A stretch of DNA of 64,000 nt from JAICTV01 sp035634055 (GCA_035634055.1 DASQDR010000058.1:1-64000), one strand, 5' to 3'; positions 26,751 through 35,608 are shown, counted from the stretch's first letter. The notes: generated by a model from the letters alone, not told the origin. A program made the numbers and translations.

Positions 26751-27911
26751 CTGCCCCGGCGTGAAGTCGCACGGCACCAGCGTGGTCCCCGCCACCTCGC
26801 GCCCCTCGTGGATCGCCCGCGCCATCTGCGCCAGCCGCCGCCCCATCTCCCCCAGCGGGATCACCAGCGTCGCCGGCGCCACCCCGCCCAGCCACGCCGC
26901 GGTGTTGGGGTGCTGGTCGAAGGTCACCACCGACAGCTCCTGCGGCACGCGCACCCGCCCCGACGCCACCAGCGGCGCCAGCGCCTGCATCATGTGCGCC
27001 CATCCGGTCACCAGCAGCGCCGTCGGGTGCTCGCGATCGAGGAACTTGCGCAGCACCTCCGACTGCGGCTCGCGCAGCCGCGCGTCGTCGGTCGGATCCG
27101 CGGCGGAAATGCTCGGGTTGCCCAGCCACAGCGTCAGCGACTCGTCCGGCTCGATCCCCGCGTCGCCGAGCCCCTCGAGGTAGCCCTGCCGCCGGTGGAA
27201 CACCCACGGCAGCGCCAGCGGCGACAGGATCAAGCCGATCCGCCGGTGCCCCAGGCTCGCCAGGTGGTTGACGGCGATGCGCGCGGCGCCGGCGCTGTCC
27301 TCGCAGACCGCCGGCGCGCCGACCGACGACAGCAGCGTGCCGGTCCCGATGCACGGGATGTTCAGCCGCCGCGCCTCCACCAGCAGGTTGAGGTGCCGAA
27401 GTGCGGGCGCGGCAAACGCGATCACGTCCGGGCGGGACTGCGCCAGGCGGCGCGAGATCATCCGCCCGTCGCCGTGCTGGTCCCCCAGCAGTTCGCACGT
27501 CACGCCGGTCGACTCGCCGGCGTTGTCGATGCCGGCGATGATCCCCGCGGCGTACCACCCGTGCGCGAAGTCGTTGACCATGCTCATGACCAGCGCCAGC
27601 CGGATGGTGCGGTCGCGGTCGCGCGCGGCGGCGTGCTCCGGGCGCGGGTCCACCGCCAGCCCGGCGCGTGGGCCGATGAACGTGCCGATCCCGGGGCGGC
27701 GCTCGATCCAGCCGTCGCGCTCCAGGTCGTCCATCGCGCGGCGGACGGTGGGACGGCTGAGCTGCGAGATCCGCGCCAGCTCGAGGTCAGAGTGAAAGCG
27801 ATCGCCCACCTTCGGGCGGACGCGCACGAGGTGCTCGACAATCTGCTGCCGCAGCGCCACCGCCGAGCCGCGCGCGGGGAGCGGCGACGTGATCTCGAAA
27901 CCCTTGGCCAT
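26709..27911 (-). CDS. GntR-type HTH fused to LacI-type sugar sensor (AraR-like regulator)
   Basis: 400-residue transcription regulator. Residues about 12-75 form a GntR winged helix (QQIVEHLVR, LARISQLSRPTVRRAMDDLERDGWIERRPGIGTF). Residues about 95-390 are a periplasmic-binding-protein fold of the LacI/GalR class (LALVMSMVNDFAHGWYAAGI, GHRRIGLIL, LSVVTFDQHPN). This hybrid is the architecture of AraR. ATG at 27911 is chosen over GTG at 27941 because ggtggag lies just before it. Convergent with the amylase gene, whose promoter carries inverted boxes, so control of carbohydrate use is the simplest guess. Its own upstream region has inverted ctttaccgg / ccggtaaag copies. Confidence 0.92.
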   Translation of the reverse strand: MAKGFEITSPLPARGSAVALRQQIVEHLVRVRPKVGDRFHSDLELARISQLSRPTVRRAMDDLERDGWIERRPGIGTFIGPRAGLAVDPRPEHAAARDRDRTIRLALVMSMVNDFAHGWYAAGIIAGIDNAGESTGVTCELLGDQHGDGRMISRRLAQSRPDVIAFAAPALRHLNLLVEARRLNIPCIGTGTLLSSVGAPAVCEDSAGAARIAVNHLASLGHRRIGLILSPLALPWVFHRRQGYLEGLGDAGIEPDESLTLWLGNPSISAADPTDDARLREPQSEVLRKFLDREHPTALLVTGWAHMMQALAPLVASGRVRVPQELSVVTFDQHPNTAAWLGGVAPATLVIPLGEMGRRLAQMARAIHEGREVAGTTLVPCDFTPGQSTAPPPLPPHAGA

Positions 27912-27959
27912 CCCAAACTCCACCCGCCCGACAATGCCCACCTAGCGAGACCCACGCTT

Positions 27960-28060
27960 CTTTACCGGTACTCGTGCGGTCAACCCGCAGGAAAGTACCG
28001 TCGGATCGTAAGGACGTTGGCGCGGCAGCGGCAAAGCCACGGCAAAGTTGCCCGGTAAAG
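27960..28060. promoter_or_regulatory. Inverted CTTTACCGG boxes upstream of the hybrid regulator
   Basis: ctttaccgg at 27960-27968 recurs exactly inverted as ccggtaaag at 28052-28060, 83 bases apart, within the gap before the regulator. A related gaaagtaccg is at 27991. The sites resemble the TTAACCGTT boxes of the amylase promoter only loosely. Possible autoregulatory operators. Confidence 0.35.
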
Positions 28061-28072
28061 ATGGGAACCTGC

Positions 28073-29227
28073 TCAGCGAAGCGCGGGCGGGCGCGCGGTG
28101 GTTGCAGCCGCGGCGGGGGCGAGGACGGTCTGAGCCATGAACGATTCCACCGCCTGCCGCGCGGCGTCATCGGTCATCTGCTGCGGCGGGTGCTTCATCG
28201 ACCAGGCGCACGCGGGCAAAACCGGCCCGGCCAGCCCCGCGTCGCGCGCCAGCTTGCAGCAGCGGATGGCGTCGACGGCCGACCCCGCGCTATTGGGCGA
28301 ATCCTCCACGCTCAGCCGCAGCTCCAGGTGCAGCGGCACGCCGCCGAACCCGGTCCCTTCCAGCCGCAGGAAGCAGACCTTGTTGTCCTTCAGGAACGGC
28401 ACGTAGTCGCTCGGGCCGATGTGGATGCGCTCGGGGTCGAGCGGGACGTCGAGCTGGCTCTGGACGGCGTCGGTCTTGCTGATCTTCTTATCGTGCAGCC
28501 GCTCGCGCGCCAGCATGTTGAGGAAGTCGGTGTTCCCGCCGGTGTTGAGCTGGTAGGTCTGCTCGATGTGTACGCCGCGCTCGACGAACAGCCGGGCGAG
28601 CGTGCGGTGGGTGATGGTGGCGCCGACCTGCGCCTTGATGTCGTCGCCGACGATGGGGATCCGCGCCTCGGTGAAGCGCTGCGCCCACGCAGGGTCGGAC
28701 GCGATAAATACGGGGATGCAGTTCACCAGGCTGACGCCCGCCTCCAGGCACGCGAGCGCGTAGTGCTCGGTGGCGCGCTGCGAGCCGACGGGGAGGTAGT
28801 TGACCAGGATCTCGGCGGCGCTGTCGCGCAGGGCGCGGGCAACATCGACCGCGCGGTCCGATGCCGGCTCGAACCGCGCGGCGGGCGGGTACTCGTTCAT
28901 GTGCTCGGCCACGCCGTCGAGCACCTCGCCCATCTGCACGACCACGCCGCTGCGCGGCAGGTCGCGGCAGAAGACCTGGGTGTTGTTGGGCGCGGCGAAG
29001 ACCGCCTCCTCCAGTGGCCGGCCGACCTTGCGGCGATCGACATCGAACGCCGCGACAATTTCGAGATCGTCGACGCCGAACCCGCCGATCCGCGGGAACG
29101 CCAGCCCGGTGGCCGCGCGGTCGGGCGACGTCGCGTACCACGCGATTCCCTGCACGAGCGAACTCGCGCAATTGCCAACGCCGGCGACAGCGATGCGGAT
29201 CTTCGACTGCGACTGCGACGACGGCAT
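28073..29227 (-). CDS. Inositol-3-phosphate synthase
   Basis: NAD-dependent cyclisation of glucose 6-phosphate to inositol 3-phosphate. 384 residues, the size of the bacterial/actinobacterial type. The N-terminal nucleotide-binding turn is VAGVGNCASSLVQGI. Other landmarks are MNEYPPAARFEP, VNYLPVGSQRATEHYA, VGDDIKAQVGATITHR and LNTGGNTDFLNML (with Asn/Asp of the active site), then SKTDAVQSQL and HIGPSDYVPFL. ATG at 29227; the longer open frame has no homology-like sequence. The C-terminal about 40 residues are Ala/Thr-rich. Likely feeds inositol lipid or compatible-solute synthesis, which cannot be decided here. Confidence 0.94.
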   Translation of the reverse strand: MPSSQSQSKIRIAVAGVGNCASSLVQGIAWYATSPDRAATGLAFPRIGGFGVDDLEIVAAFDVDRRKVGRPLEEAVFAAPNNTQVFCRDLPRSGVVVQMGEVLDGVAEHMNEYPPAARFEPASDRAVDVARALRDSAAEILVNYLPVGSQRATEHYALACLEAGVSLVNCIPVFIASDPAWAQRFTEARIPIVGDDIKAQVGATITHRTLARLFVERGVHIEQTYQLNTGGNTDFLNMLARERLHDKKISKTDAVQSQLDVPLDPERIHIGPSDYVPFLKDNKVCFLRLEGTGFGGVPLHLELRLSVEDSPNSAGSAVDAIRCCKLARDAGLAGPVLPACAWSMKHPPQQMTDDAARQAVESFMAQTVLAPAAAATTARPPALR

Positions 29228-29463
29228 CGCCGCAGTATAAGCCAGCCGATCCGCCGCCGGGCAACACGATCTTGCTCGCCCGCCACCGGGCCCTGCTCCG
29301 GTGCAACCGTTACAAGAGCCAACGTGAAGTGGGGTAAGCGGCCGAGCGTTCCGCCCGCCCCGACGGGCGGTTAACATGCGGCGACCGCCGTGCGTCGGCG
29401 GCGCGTGTGCGCGCACGCACGCGATCCGTTTGTCCCCCCGCGCGTCGGCGGCGAGAAGTGCTT

Positions 29464-29820
29464 ATGTCGCAAACCCGCTTCACCCTCGCCGAGAGCGGCG
29501 CGGTCCAGATCATCGAGCTGCACCTCCCGCAGCAGCTCGACGCCAACGAGTTCGACCGCCTGAACGAGAGCCTCGCCGGCGTCATGGAAGGAAACACGCA
29601 CCGCGCGTGGGTGCTGGACCTGGCGGGCGTGGAGTACAGCGGCTCGGCGGTGCTGGGGCTGCTGGTCAACTTCCGCCAGCAGGTCAAGCAGGGGGGCGGC
29701 AAGCTGGTGTTGTCGGGGATGTCGCCGCGGCTGATGTCGGTCTTCAAGACCTGCTCCCTCGACCGCCTGTTCCGCTGCGCCGCGACCCGCGACGCGGCGG
29801 TGAGGCTGGCAGGCGACTGA
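29464..29820 (+). CDS. STAS-domain protein (anti-sigma factor antagonist type)
   Basis: 118 residues comprising a single STAS domain. The pattern VQIIELHLPQQLDANEFDRL, WVLDLAGVEYSGSAVLGLLV and GKLVLSGMSPRLMSVFK follows the family, with the phosphorylatable Ser expected in the YSGSAV loop. In partner-switching systems such proteins bind an anti-sigma kinase. No kinase or phosphatase is adjacent. ATG at 29464, divergent from the inositol-phosphate synthase gene. Confidence 0.9.
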   Translation: MSQTRFTLAESGAVQIIELHLPQQLDANEFDRLNESLAGVMEGNTHRAWVLDLAGVEYSGSAVLGLLVNFRQQVKQGGGKLVLSGMSPRLMSVFKTCSLDRLFRCAATRDAAVRLAGD

Positions 29821-29857
29821 GGACGAGAGCGGTAAAAATGCCGCGTTGCGCCTGCTT

Positions 29858-31402
29858 CTACTCTGTCACCTTTGCCGCCATCTTCGCGCGCACTTCCTCC
29901 AGCCGCCGCGCGGTGCCGGGCGACGGGTGTAGCCGCATCAGCGCATCGAGCTGCTCCGCCTCCTCGGCATAGCGACCGAGGGCGTCGAGGATCAGGGCGT
30001 AATTCACGCGCAGGATCGGGCGATGCGGGGCGAGTTGCACCGCGCGGGCGGCGTGCGGCGCGGCTTCGGCGGCGCGGCCGGCTTCCAGCAGCACCGCCGA
30101 CAAGTTTCCGTGTGCCAGCGAGCTCTCGGGCGCGGCGCGCACCGCGTGGCGGTAGAGCGTCAGCGCGTTCGACCACGTCCCCGCCTGCGCGAACGATCGC
30201 GCGCCCAGCAGCACCAGGGCCACGGCGCACGCCGCTCGCACCAGACGGTTGCTCCAGTGGCGTGCCGCGACGTGCGCCACGGCAAGGGCGACGCCCAGCA
30301 TGGACAGGTACAGGTAGCGGTCCGCCACTGTGGAGAACTGCTGGAAGGTGAACTTCGTCAGCCCCAGCACCGGCAGCAACCCAGCGACGAAGAGCAGCGC
30401 CGCCGCGACGAGCCAACGCCTGCGAGCGACCGCGACCAGCACCGCCACGCCGGCCGGGACCAACCAGGTCCAGCGGATGGCGCCGCTGTGGGTGACGGCG
30501 TGCGGTGATCGGCTGTAGGCCATCGTCAAGTTGAACGGCCAGACCAGCTTCCAGAGGTAAAACGCCAGCGCGTCGGCGGCGATGAGCGGCCTGGCCCACA
30601 GGGGGGACGATGCCACGTCCGCCGCCGGCTGCACCAGCCGCGTCACGACCAGCACCGGCACGGCCAGCGCGAGCCAGGGCAACACCGTCGCGACCACGCG
30701 CCGCCAAGGCCGCTTCAGCAGGAGGACATCGATCGCCGCCGCCATCACCGGCAGCACCACGGCCGCGGGCTTGGCGAGCATCGCCAGGGCGAAGCAGATC
30801 GTCGCGACGACGTACACGCCGGCCCGAAGCGGCGGTCCGCACCGCTTGGCGGTTTCGCCTGCGAGATTGGCCCCGCCCCCCGCGCGATCGTCGACGTTGG
30901 GCTGCAGCGCGACCAGGTACGCGTAGAGCGCCGCCATCGCCAGCGCGCCGCACAGCACGTCCTTCATGCCGGTCGTCCACGCGACGGCCTCGACCTGGAC
31001 CGGGTGGAGCGCGAAGAGCATCGCGCCGATCAGCGCCGGCCCGTCACGGAGGCGCAGCCGCCGGAGCAGCGCCAGCACGAACAGCGACGCCGCGAGGTGC
31101 AGCGCCAGGTTTGCACCGTGGAACAGCCACGGGTTAAGGGTCGCGCCGAACTCGTCGGGCGTCGATGTCTGCCCCAGCCGCGCCAGCACCCACCACGCGG
31201 AGTACGTGACGGGGATGTAGAGGCCGATGTGCGGCTCGGCCCAGTGGTTCCGCAGCCCGGCCAGCGTGGGCGGGTTGAGGTTCGGGTTGGTGGTGATCAG
31301 CCCCTCGTCCTCGACGTTGGTGAAGCCGAACGTGCAGACCCGCCCCAGGGCGAGCAGCGTGGCGAGCGTGAGCAGCAGCGGGGGCCAGCGGGAGGTTGCC
31401 AT
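29858..31402 (-). CDS. Polytopic membrane protein with C-terminal TPR repeats
   Basis: 514 residues. About ten membrane helices span residues 5-400, with the loop motif NVEDEGLI after the first helix, HPVQVEAVAWTTGMKD, and VADRYLYLSMLG. These are hallmarks of the TMTC/O-mannosyltransferase-like (GT-C fold) proteins common in planctomycetes. The last about 110 residues are three TPR-like repeats (SSLAHGNLSAVLLEAGRAAEA, RPILRVNYALILDALGRYAEEA). Probably a glycosyltransferase or a membrane scaffold; the donor and acceptor are unknown. ATG at 31402 is preferred to an upstream GTG. Confidence 0.85.
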   Translation of the reverse strand: MATSRWPPLLLTLATLLALGRVCTFGFTNVEDEGLITTNPNLNPPTLAGLRNHWAEPHIGLYIPVTYSAWWVLARLGQTSTPDEFGATLNPWLFHGANLALHLAASLFVLALLRRLRLRDGPALIGAMLFALHPVQVEAVAWTTGMKDVLCGALAMAALYAYLVALQPNVDDRAGGGANLAGETAKRCGPPLRAGVYVVATICFALAMLAKPAAVVLPVMAAAIDVLLLKRPWRRVVATVLPWLALAVPVLVVTRLVQPAADVASSPLWARPLIAADALAFYLWKLVWPFNLTMAYSRSPHAVTHSGAIRWTWLVPAGVAVLVAVARRRWLVAAALLFVAGLLPVLGLTKFTFQQFSTVADRYLYLSMLGVALAVAHVAARHWSNRLVRAACAVALVLLGARSFAQAGTWSNALTLYRHAVRAAPESSLAHGNLSAVLLEAGRAAEAAPHAARAVQLAPHRPILRVNYALILDALGRYAEEAEQLDALMRLHPSPGTARRLEEVRAKMAAKVTE

Positions 31403-31524
31403 GGTCGTCGCGTGAGATCGTAGCCGCACCTCGTCCTTGCGCACGGTGCGGCGGCGGCGGCGGTGGCGCGTTTGCGCCCGATGAACAATTTACCTTTCCG
31501 CCCCGGCCGAATAGGCTGATCGGC

Positions 31525-32064
31525 ATGTCCGCCCGCCACCCGAAGGTAGCCGTCTTCCCCGGCCAGTTCGATCCCATCACCAACGGGCACCTCGAAGTGA
31601 TCGACCGCGGGGAGAAGCTGTTCGACGAGCTGATCGTGGCGGTGGGGATCAATCCGGAGAAGAAGGAACTGTTCTCCGTCGAGCAGCGGATGGAGATGGC
31701 GCGGGCGCTGCTGAAGGACAAGCCGGGCGTGCGCGTGGAGCAGTACGCGGGGCTGACGGTGGACTTCGTTCGTCAATCGGGAGCGCTGGCGATCCTCCGC
31801 GGCATCCGCGACGCGTCGGACCTGCGCTACGAGTTTCAACTGGCGCTGGCGAACCGGGCGGTGGGGGAGGTCGAGACGGTCTTCATCATGACCGGCGAGC
31901 AGTACGCCCTGACCAGCAGTAGCCTGATTCGCCAGGTGCTATCGCTCGGCGGCGACGTGCGGAAGCTTGCCGGCCTGCTGCCGGAAATCGTCATCAAGCG
32001 GCTCCAGGAGCGCCAGAAGTCGATGAAGGGCCAAACTCCCACCCCCGACGCCCCCGCAACGTGA
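31525..32064 (+). CDS. coaD: Pantetheine-phosphate adenylyltransferase
   Basis: Fourth step of coenzyme A synthesis: transfers AMP from ATP to 4'-phosphopantetheine. 179 residues (family about 160, with a short extra C-terminal tail). The nucleotidyl-transferase motif is FPGQFDPITNGHLEVI (the TxGH site), followed by ILRGIRDASDLRYEFQLA and the ATP loop ALTSSSLIRQV. ATG at 31525. It stands alone between the divergent TPR membrane gene and the pseudopilin. Confidence 0.97.
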   Translation: MSARHPKVAVFPGQFDPITNGHLEVIDRGEKLFDELIVAVGINPEKKELFSVEQRMEMARALLKDKPGVRVEQYAGLTVDFVRQSGALAILRGIRDASDLRYEFQLALANRAVGEVETVFIMTGEQYALTSSSLIRQVLSLGGDVRKLAGLLPEIVIKRLQERQKSMKGQTPTPDAPAT

Positions 32065-32462
32065 TGTTGCGAAGGCTGAACGCCCGGCCCTGGTCGCCGA
32101 TTTTGCGGCGCATTAGTTGCCTTGACTAAATTGCCATTTAAACGTTACCCTCAGCGCGTCCGGCTTTTGTTGTACGAACGCGAAGAATTTCCCGCTCGTA
32201 CAACCACGTGGTATAACTTGAGGACCCGCGGGCGGCATGAGGGGCACGAAGCCGCCGCCAGCGGAAGTTAACTGTGCTCACACGTGCCACGGCGGCGTTC
32301 GCCGAGGCGCAACCGTTGTCGCCACCAAAGTCCCACGCCGTGCGATCGACGAGTCAGTCTTTCCCCAAGGCTGAAACCGGCAATCATCTCTCATCATCCG
32401 AGTCAGTCGATCCCGTGCGCAGAAGGCTTGACGTGGCGGCGCATCTCGAAAGGAGCTTCATC
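32065..32462. promoter_or_regulatory. AT-rich leader of the pseudopilin gene with a 9-bp inverted repeat
   Basis: 398 bases before 32463 with no supported gene. It is notably AT-rich around 32110-32220. gttgtacga (32169-32177) is matched exactly inverted by tcgtacaac (32196-32204) around 18 bases, then cacgtg (32205-32210) and tataac (32212-32217), a plausible -10 element. A ttgact at 32122 could be a -35 but its partner is poor. The arms could be an operator or an RNA stem in a long leader. The strong ribosome site gaaaggag is at the 3' end. Confidence 0.5.
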
Positions 32463-33323
32463 ATGAAGCGCTCGCAACGTAAGACGGGCTTTACGCTCGT
32501 CGAATTGCTGGTCGTGATCGGCATTATCGCCCTGCTGATCTCGATCCTGCTCCCGTCGCTGAACCGCGCCCGCGAGACTGCCAACCGCGTGAAGTGCGCC
32601 AGCAACCTGCGCCAGATCGGGCAGGCGATCCTGCTGTACAGCAACGACAATCGTGGCGCCTACCCGCGCACGATGGCCGCTGTTGCCGCCAAGACCCAGA
32701 CCCCCACGTGGGGGACCAAGCCGGACGGGGCCGACCCGTTTGCCGGGGCAGCCGGCGCCAAGCCGTCGGACAACGACATCACGGCTGCCCTGTTCCTGCT
32801 GCTGCGCACCCAGGACATCACTTCCGAGGTGTTCACCTGCCCCAGCAGCAACGGTGAGAAGGACCTGTACGGCGGCGGCACCAACGCGCCGATCAACCGG
32901 ACCAACTTCACCAGCAGCAAGAACATCAACTACAGCTACCAGAACCCCTACGCTGGCACCGACGCCATCGGTAACGGCTGGAAGCTGAACAACTCGATCG
33001 GCGCCGAGTTCGCCGTCGCCGCGGACATCAATCCCGGCACGGCCACCGCCGGCACCGACGACGTCAAGGTTCCGACCAACACCTCGTCGGCCAAGGACAT
33101 GCGCCTGGCCAACACCAACAACCACGACAAGGATGGCCAGAACATCCTGTACGGCGACGGCCACGTGGCTTGGGAATCGAACCCGTTTGTCGGCGTCAAC
33201 CGCGACAACATCTACATGCCCGCCTCTGACAACAAGGGCACCAACGCCGCCTCGCTGATCGGCGGTTCCTACGACGCCAACGACAGCATCCTGCTGCCGT
33301 CCGACGATGCCACCTGGGGATAA
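32463..33323 (+). CDS. Prepilin-like protein, planctomycete H-X9-DG type
   Basis: 286 residues with the leader MKRSQRKTG, then FTLVELLVVIGIIALLISILL and SLNRARETANRVKCASNLRQI. The end motif is ILYGDGHVAWE. Cys residues at the C-terminal boundary of the helix and in VFTCPSSNG are typical. Very strong ribosome site (gaaaggagcttc before ATG), a long regulated leader and a strong terminator suggest high expression, perhaps as a major fibre subunit. That expression claim is inference from signals alone. Confidence 0.9.
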   Translation: MKRSQRKTGFTLVELLVVIGIIALLISILLPSLNRARETANRVKCASNLRQIGQAILLYSNDNRGAYPRTMAAVAAKTQTPTWGTKPDGADPFAGAAGAKPSDNDITAALFLLLRTQDITSEVFTCPSSNGEKDLYGGGTNAPINRTNFTSSKNINYSYQNPYAGTDAIGNGWKLNNSIGAEFAVAADINPGTATAGTDDVKVPTNTSSAKDMRLANTNNHDKDGQNILYGDGHVAWESNPFVGVNRDNIYMPASDNKGTNAASLIGGSYDANDSILLPSDDATWG

Positions 33324-33372
33324 GGTGCTCATCGCCGGATCCGGCTGCCGGACCGTCTGAGACGTAAACCCG

Positions 33373-33413
33373 CGAGGCCCGCCCCCATAAAAGGGGCGGG
33401 CCTCGTGCTTTTT
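33373..33413 (+). terminator. Rho-independent terminator after the pseudopilin gene
   Basis: Perfect 13-bp stem cgaggcccgcccc / ggggcgggcctcg with a 7-base loop (cataaaa), followed by tgcttttt. It lies 50 bases after the stop codon. Confidence 0.95.
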
Positions 33414-33753
33414 GGGCCGGCCGTGCCGCGCCGGAGTTTCTACCCCGCCACCGCCGCCGCCCGAGCCTCCACGCCGCCCCCACCGCCCCTGGTGCCCGCT
33501 CGTCGCTGTCCCCACGCCTGGGAAGTTAGCCGTCACGCCGTCACTCTCCCCTCGGCCATCGCGCCGCCGCCGGCCGGGGCAGCCGCTGGCCGGCGCAGCC
33601 GCGCCTCGGCGGCCCGGTCCCCGCACTTCTTTCCGTGTGGCCATCGATCGCCGCGCGCCTCCCGCTTCCCCCGCCCGCTCGTGCCGCCGACGGCCTCAAA
33701 GCGGCCCGCTTCCCGGGTGTCATTTGCCGTCGTCCGGCGGTAAAGTCGGGCGG
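33414..33753. other. Intergenic region before the ACT-domain gene
   Basis: About 340 bases of very GC-rich sequence, rich in ccgccgcc runs. Open frames through it are low-complexity Pro/Arg/Ala and unlikely to be real. No clear promoter or repeat is seen beyond the terminator at its left end. Confidence 0.5.
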
Positions 33754-34233
33754 ATGGAAGAGGTCCTCCCGCCGGAGACCATGGACGGCGCCGGCTTCGA
33801 GCCGACGCGCGTCCGTCAGTTCACCGTCTTCCTCGAGAACAAGGTCGGCCGCCTCCAGACCCTGGTCCGCGCCTTGGAGCAGGGGGCCGGGCGGATCGTC
33901 GCCATGTCAATCCACGAGGCGGCCGATTCCGCCCTGGTCCGCATGATCTGCTCCGACCCGGACGAGAGCCGCGAGATCCTCCAGTACGGCAACTTCGCCT
34001 TCAGCGAGAGCGAGCTGCTGGCCGTCGAGCTCCCCAAGCGGACCAAGCAGCCGCTGATCGACATCTGCTCCGCCCTGCTCGCCGCCGAGATCAACATCCA
34101 CTACGCCTACCCGCTGCTCCTGCGCCCCCGCGGCCCGAGCCTCGCGCTCTACGTGGACGACCCCACGCTCGCCGCCCGGCTGCTGATCCGAAAAGGATTC
34201 ACCCTCATCGGGGAGAGCGACCTGAGGGGATGA
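33754..34233 (+). CDS. ACT-domain protein
   Basis: 159 residues. The N-terminal part RQFTVFLENKVGRLQTLVRAL is a typical ACT ligand-binding domain, and a second ACT-like unit follows from about residue 90 (ICSALLAAEINIHYAYPLLL, ALYVDDPTLAARLLIRKGFTL). Such tandem ACT proteins bind amino acids as sensors. The effector is not identifiable. ATG at 33754. It ends just before the palindromic repeat that precedes the HprK-like gene. Confidence 0.87.
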   Translation: MEEVLPPETMDGAGFEPTRVRQFTVFLENKVGRLQTLVRALEQGAGRIVAMSIHEAADSALVRMICSDPDESREILQYGNFAFSESELLAVELPKRTKQPLIDICSALLAAEINIHYAYPLLLRPRGPSLALYVDDPTLAARLLIRKGFTLIGESDLRG

Positions 34234-34286
34234 AGCGGCGCGAACCCCGCCCCGCGCCTAAGGGCCCGCCGCGCGTTTCAGCGGAT

Positions 34287-34404
34287 GAAGAAGAGGCGAA
34301 CCGCCAAGGCCGCCAACGCCGCCAAGATGAGAAGACGAACTCTCTGATGTTTTGCCTTCGTTCTCTCCTTGGCGTTCTCGGCGCCTTGGCGGTTCCATCC
34401 CCCA
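34287..34404. repeat. Large imperfect palindromic repeat (CGCCAAGG type)
   Basis: Left arm from gaaccgccaaggccgccaac (34299 on) is matched inverted by the right arm ending ccttggcggttcc (about 34398). The arms are about 45 bases, with a short AT-rich loop (ctctgatgttttgcc). The ccaagg/ccttgg composition is that of dispersed intergenic repeats found in many GC-rich genomes. An open frame runs through it, but the repeat supports a later start for the next gene. Confidence 0.75.
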
Positions 34405-34445
34405 TCCTCTCCAGCTTTCCACGCCCTTCTTCCGATAACACAGCA

Positions 34446-35447
34446 GTGGTGAGCGATTCGGAGAACCTGCAGCGCATCAATCTGCACGCCGCCGCCGTCG
34501 GGCTGACGTCGTTCGTCCCGGCGCTCTCGATGCAGATCGAGCACCTGTTCGGGGAGTTCCGCGCCAGCGCCTGGCCCGAGCGGGCGGTGCCGATCAGCGG
34601 GACGATCTGGCCCTACGAGCAGTCGCACGTGCTCAAGCACCTCTCGCCGACCGCCCGGCGGGTCGCCACGCCCGGCTACGGGCTGCTCGAACTGTACGAG
34701 GAGGGCGAGCGCTTCTGGCTCGTCGATGACCGCTGGGGCCTGGCCGAGATCAACCTGCTCAAGGGGCAGTGGCGAAGCTGGATCCTGCCCGCGCCCGCGC
34801 TCGACACCGTGCGCTGCGTCCGCCAGGCGGTGCTCTGGCCGATGGCGCAGCTCCTCCGCGCCCGCGGGCTCTACCTGCTGCCCGCCGCCAGCGTCTCGTT
34901 CGCCGACCGATCGTTCCTGATCCTCTCGCCGTTCGGCATCGAGCCGGAGCTGACCGCGCTGATCCGCGGCGGGTGGCGCGTGATCGGGCAGTCGTGGACG
35001 GCCCTGCGCGAGGACGAGGCCGGCCGCTTCACCATGCTCCACCTCCCCGGTTACGTCGAGCGCCCGGTGCCGCCAGGCATGCGGCTCAGCCACGGCGACG
35101 CGGCGCCGACGTGGGTTGACCTGATGCAGGAGCACACCGCCGCCGAGCAGCGGCAGGGGCGGTGCGACGCGGTGCTGGTGGTCGACCCCGGCCGCCGCCC
35201 GCAGGCGGACGTGCGCCCGCTGGACCGCCCCCACGGCTCGCAGGCGCTGCGCGCGGCGTGGCCGGTCTTCGAGCTCCACCCCAACCGCCGCCACGGCCAG
35301 CTCCCGTCGCGCCTGGCCGCCAAGGTGCCGACGTACCAGCTCCACCTCTCCCGCGAGCCGCACGACCTGTTGAAGATCCTGACGGAACTCAAGACTTCAC
35401 CGCCGCAAGCCACGTCCGCACCCACCACCCTGCGCGCGGCCGGCTGA
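34446..35447 (+). CDS. HprK-like fold protein lacking a P-loop
   Basis: About 333 residues from the GTG at 34446 (a second GTG follows directly). The arrangement recalls HPr-kinase-like proteins of planctomycetes: LWPMAQLLRARGLYLLPAASVSF (where the HAA motif would be), RSFLILSPFGIEPELTALIRGGW and VPTYQLHLSREPHDLLKIL near the end. The Walker A loop is absent: the position that should be GxxGxGK[ST] reads SPFGIEPE, and the DD after it is ALREDEAG. So it may be a catalytically dead relative or a different family with similar layout. The link to HprK is my inference. It follows the ACT gene by about 210 bases. Confidence 0.7.
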   Translation: MVSDSENLQRINLHAAAVGLTSFVPALSMQIEHLFGEFRASAWPERAVPISGTIWPYEQSHVLKHLSPTARRVATPGYGLLELYEEGERFWLVDDRWGLAEINLLKGQWRSWILPAPALDTVRCVRQAVLWPMAQLLRARGLYLLPAASVSFADRSFLILSPFGIEPELTALIRGGWRVIGQSWTALREDEAGRFTMLHLPGYVERPVPPGMRLSHGDAAPTWVDLMQEHTAAEQRQGRCDAVLVVDPGRRPQADVRPLDRPHGSQALRAAWPVFELHPNRRHGQLPSRLAAKVPTYQLHLSREPHDLLKILTELKTSPPQATSAPTTLRAAG

Positions 35448-35608
35448 CCGCGTCGCGTCTATGCAGGGTGACGCCTGCGTCGCCCTATGCGTGCTTGTGA
35501 CGCTGAATACCCGCTGCGATGGAACCGTGCGCCGTCAGGGCGGGGCCCCGCTTCCGGAAGCCGCCGATGCTCGCGCAGGTGATCCGAGCGTCGCTCGGCC
35601 CCGCGCGG

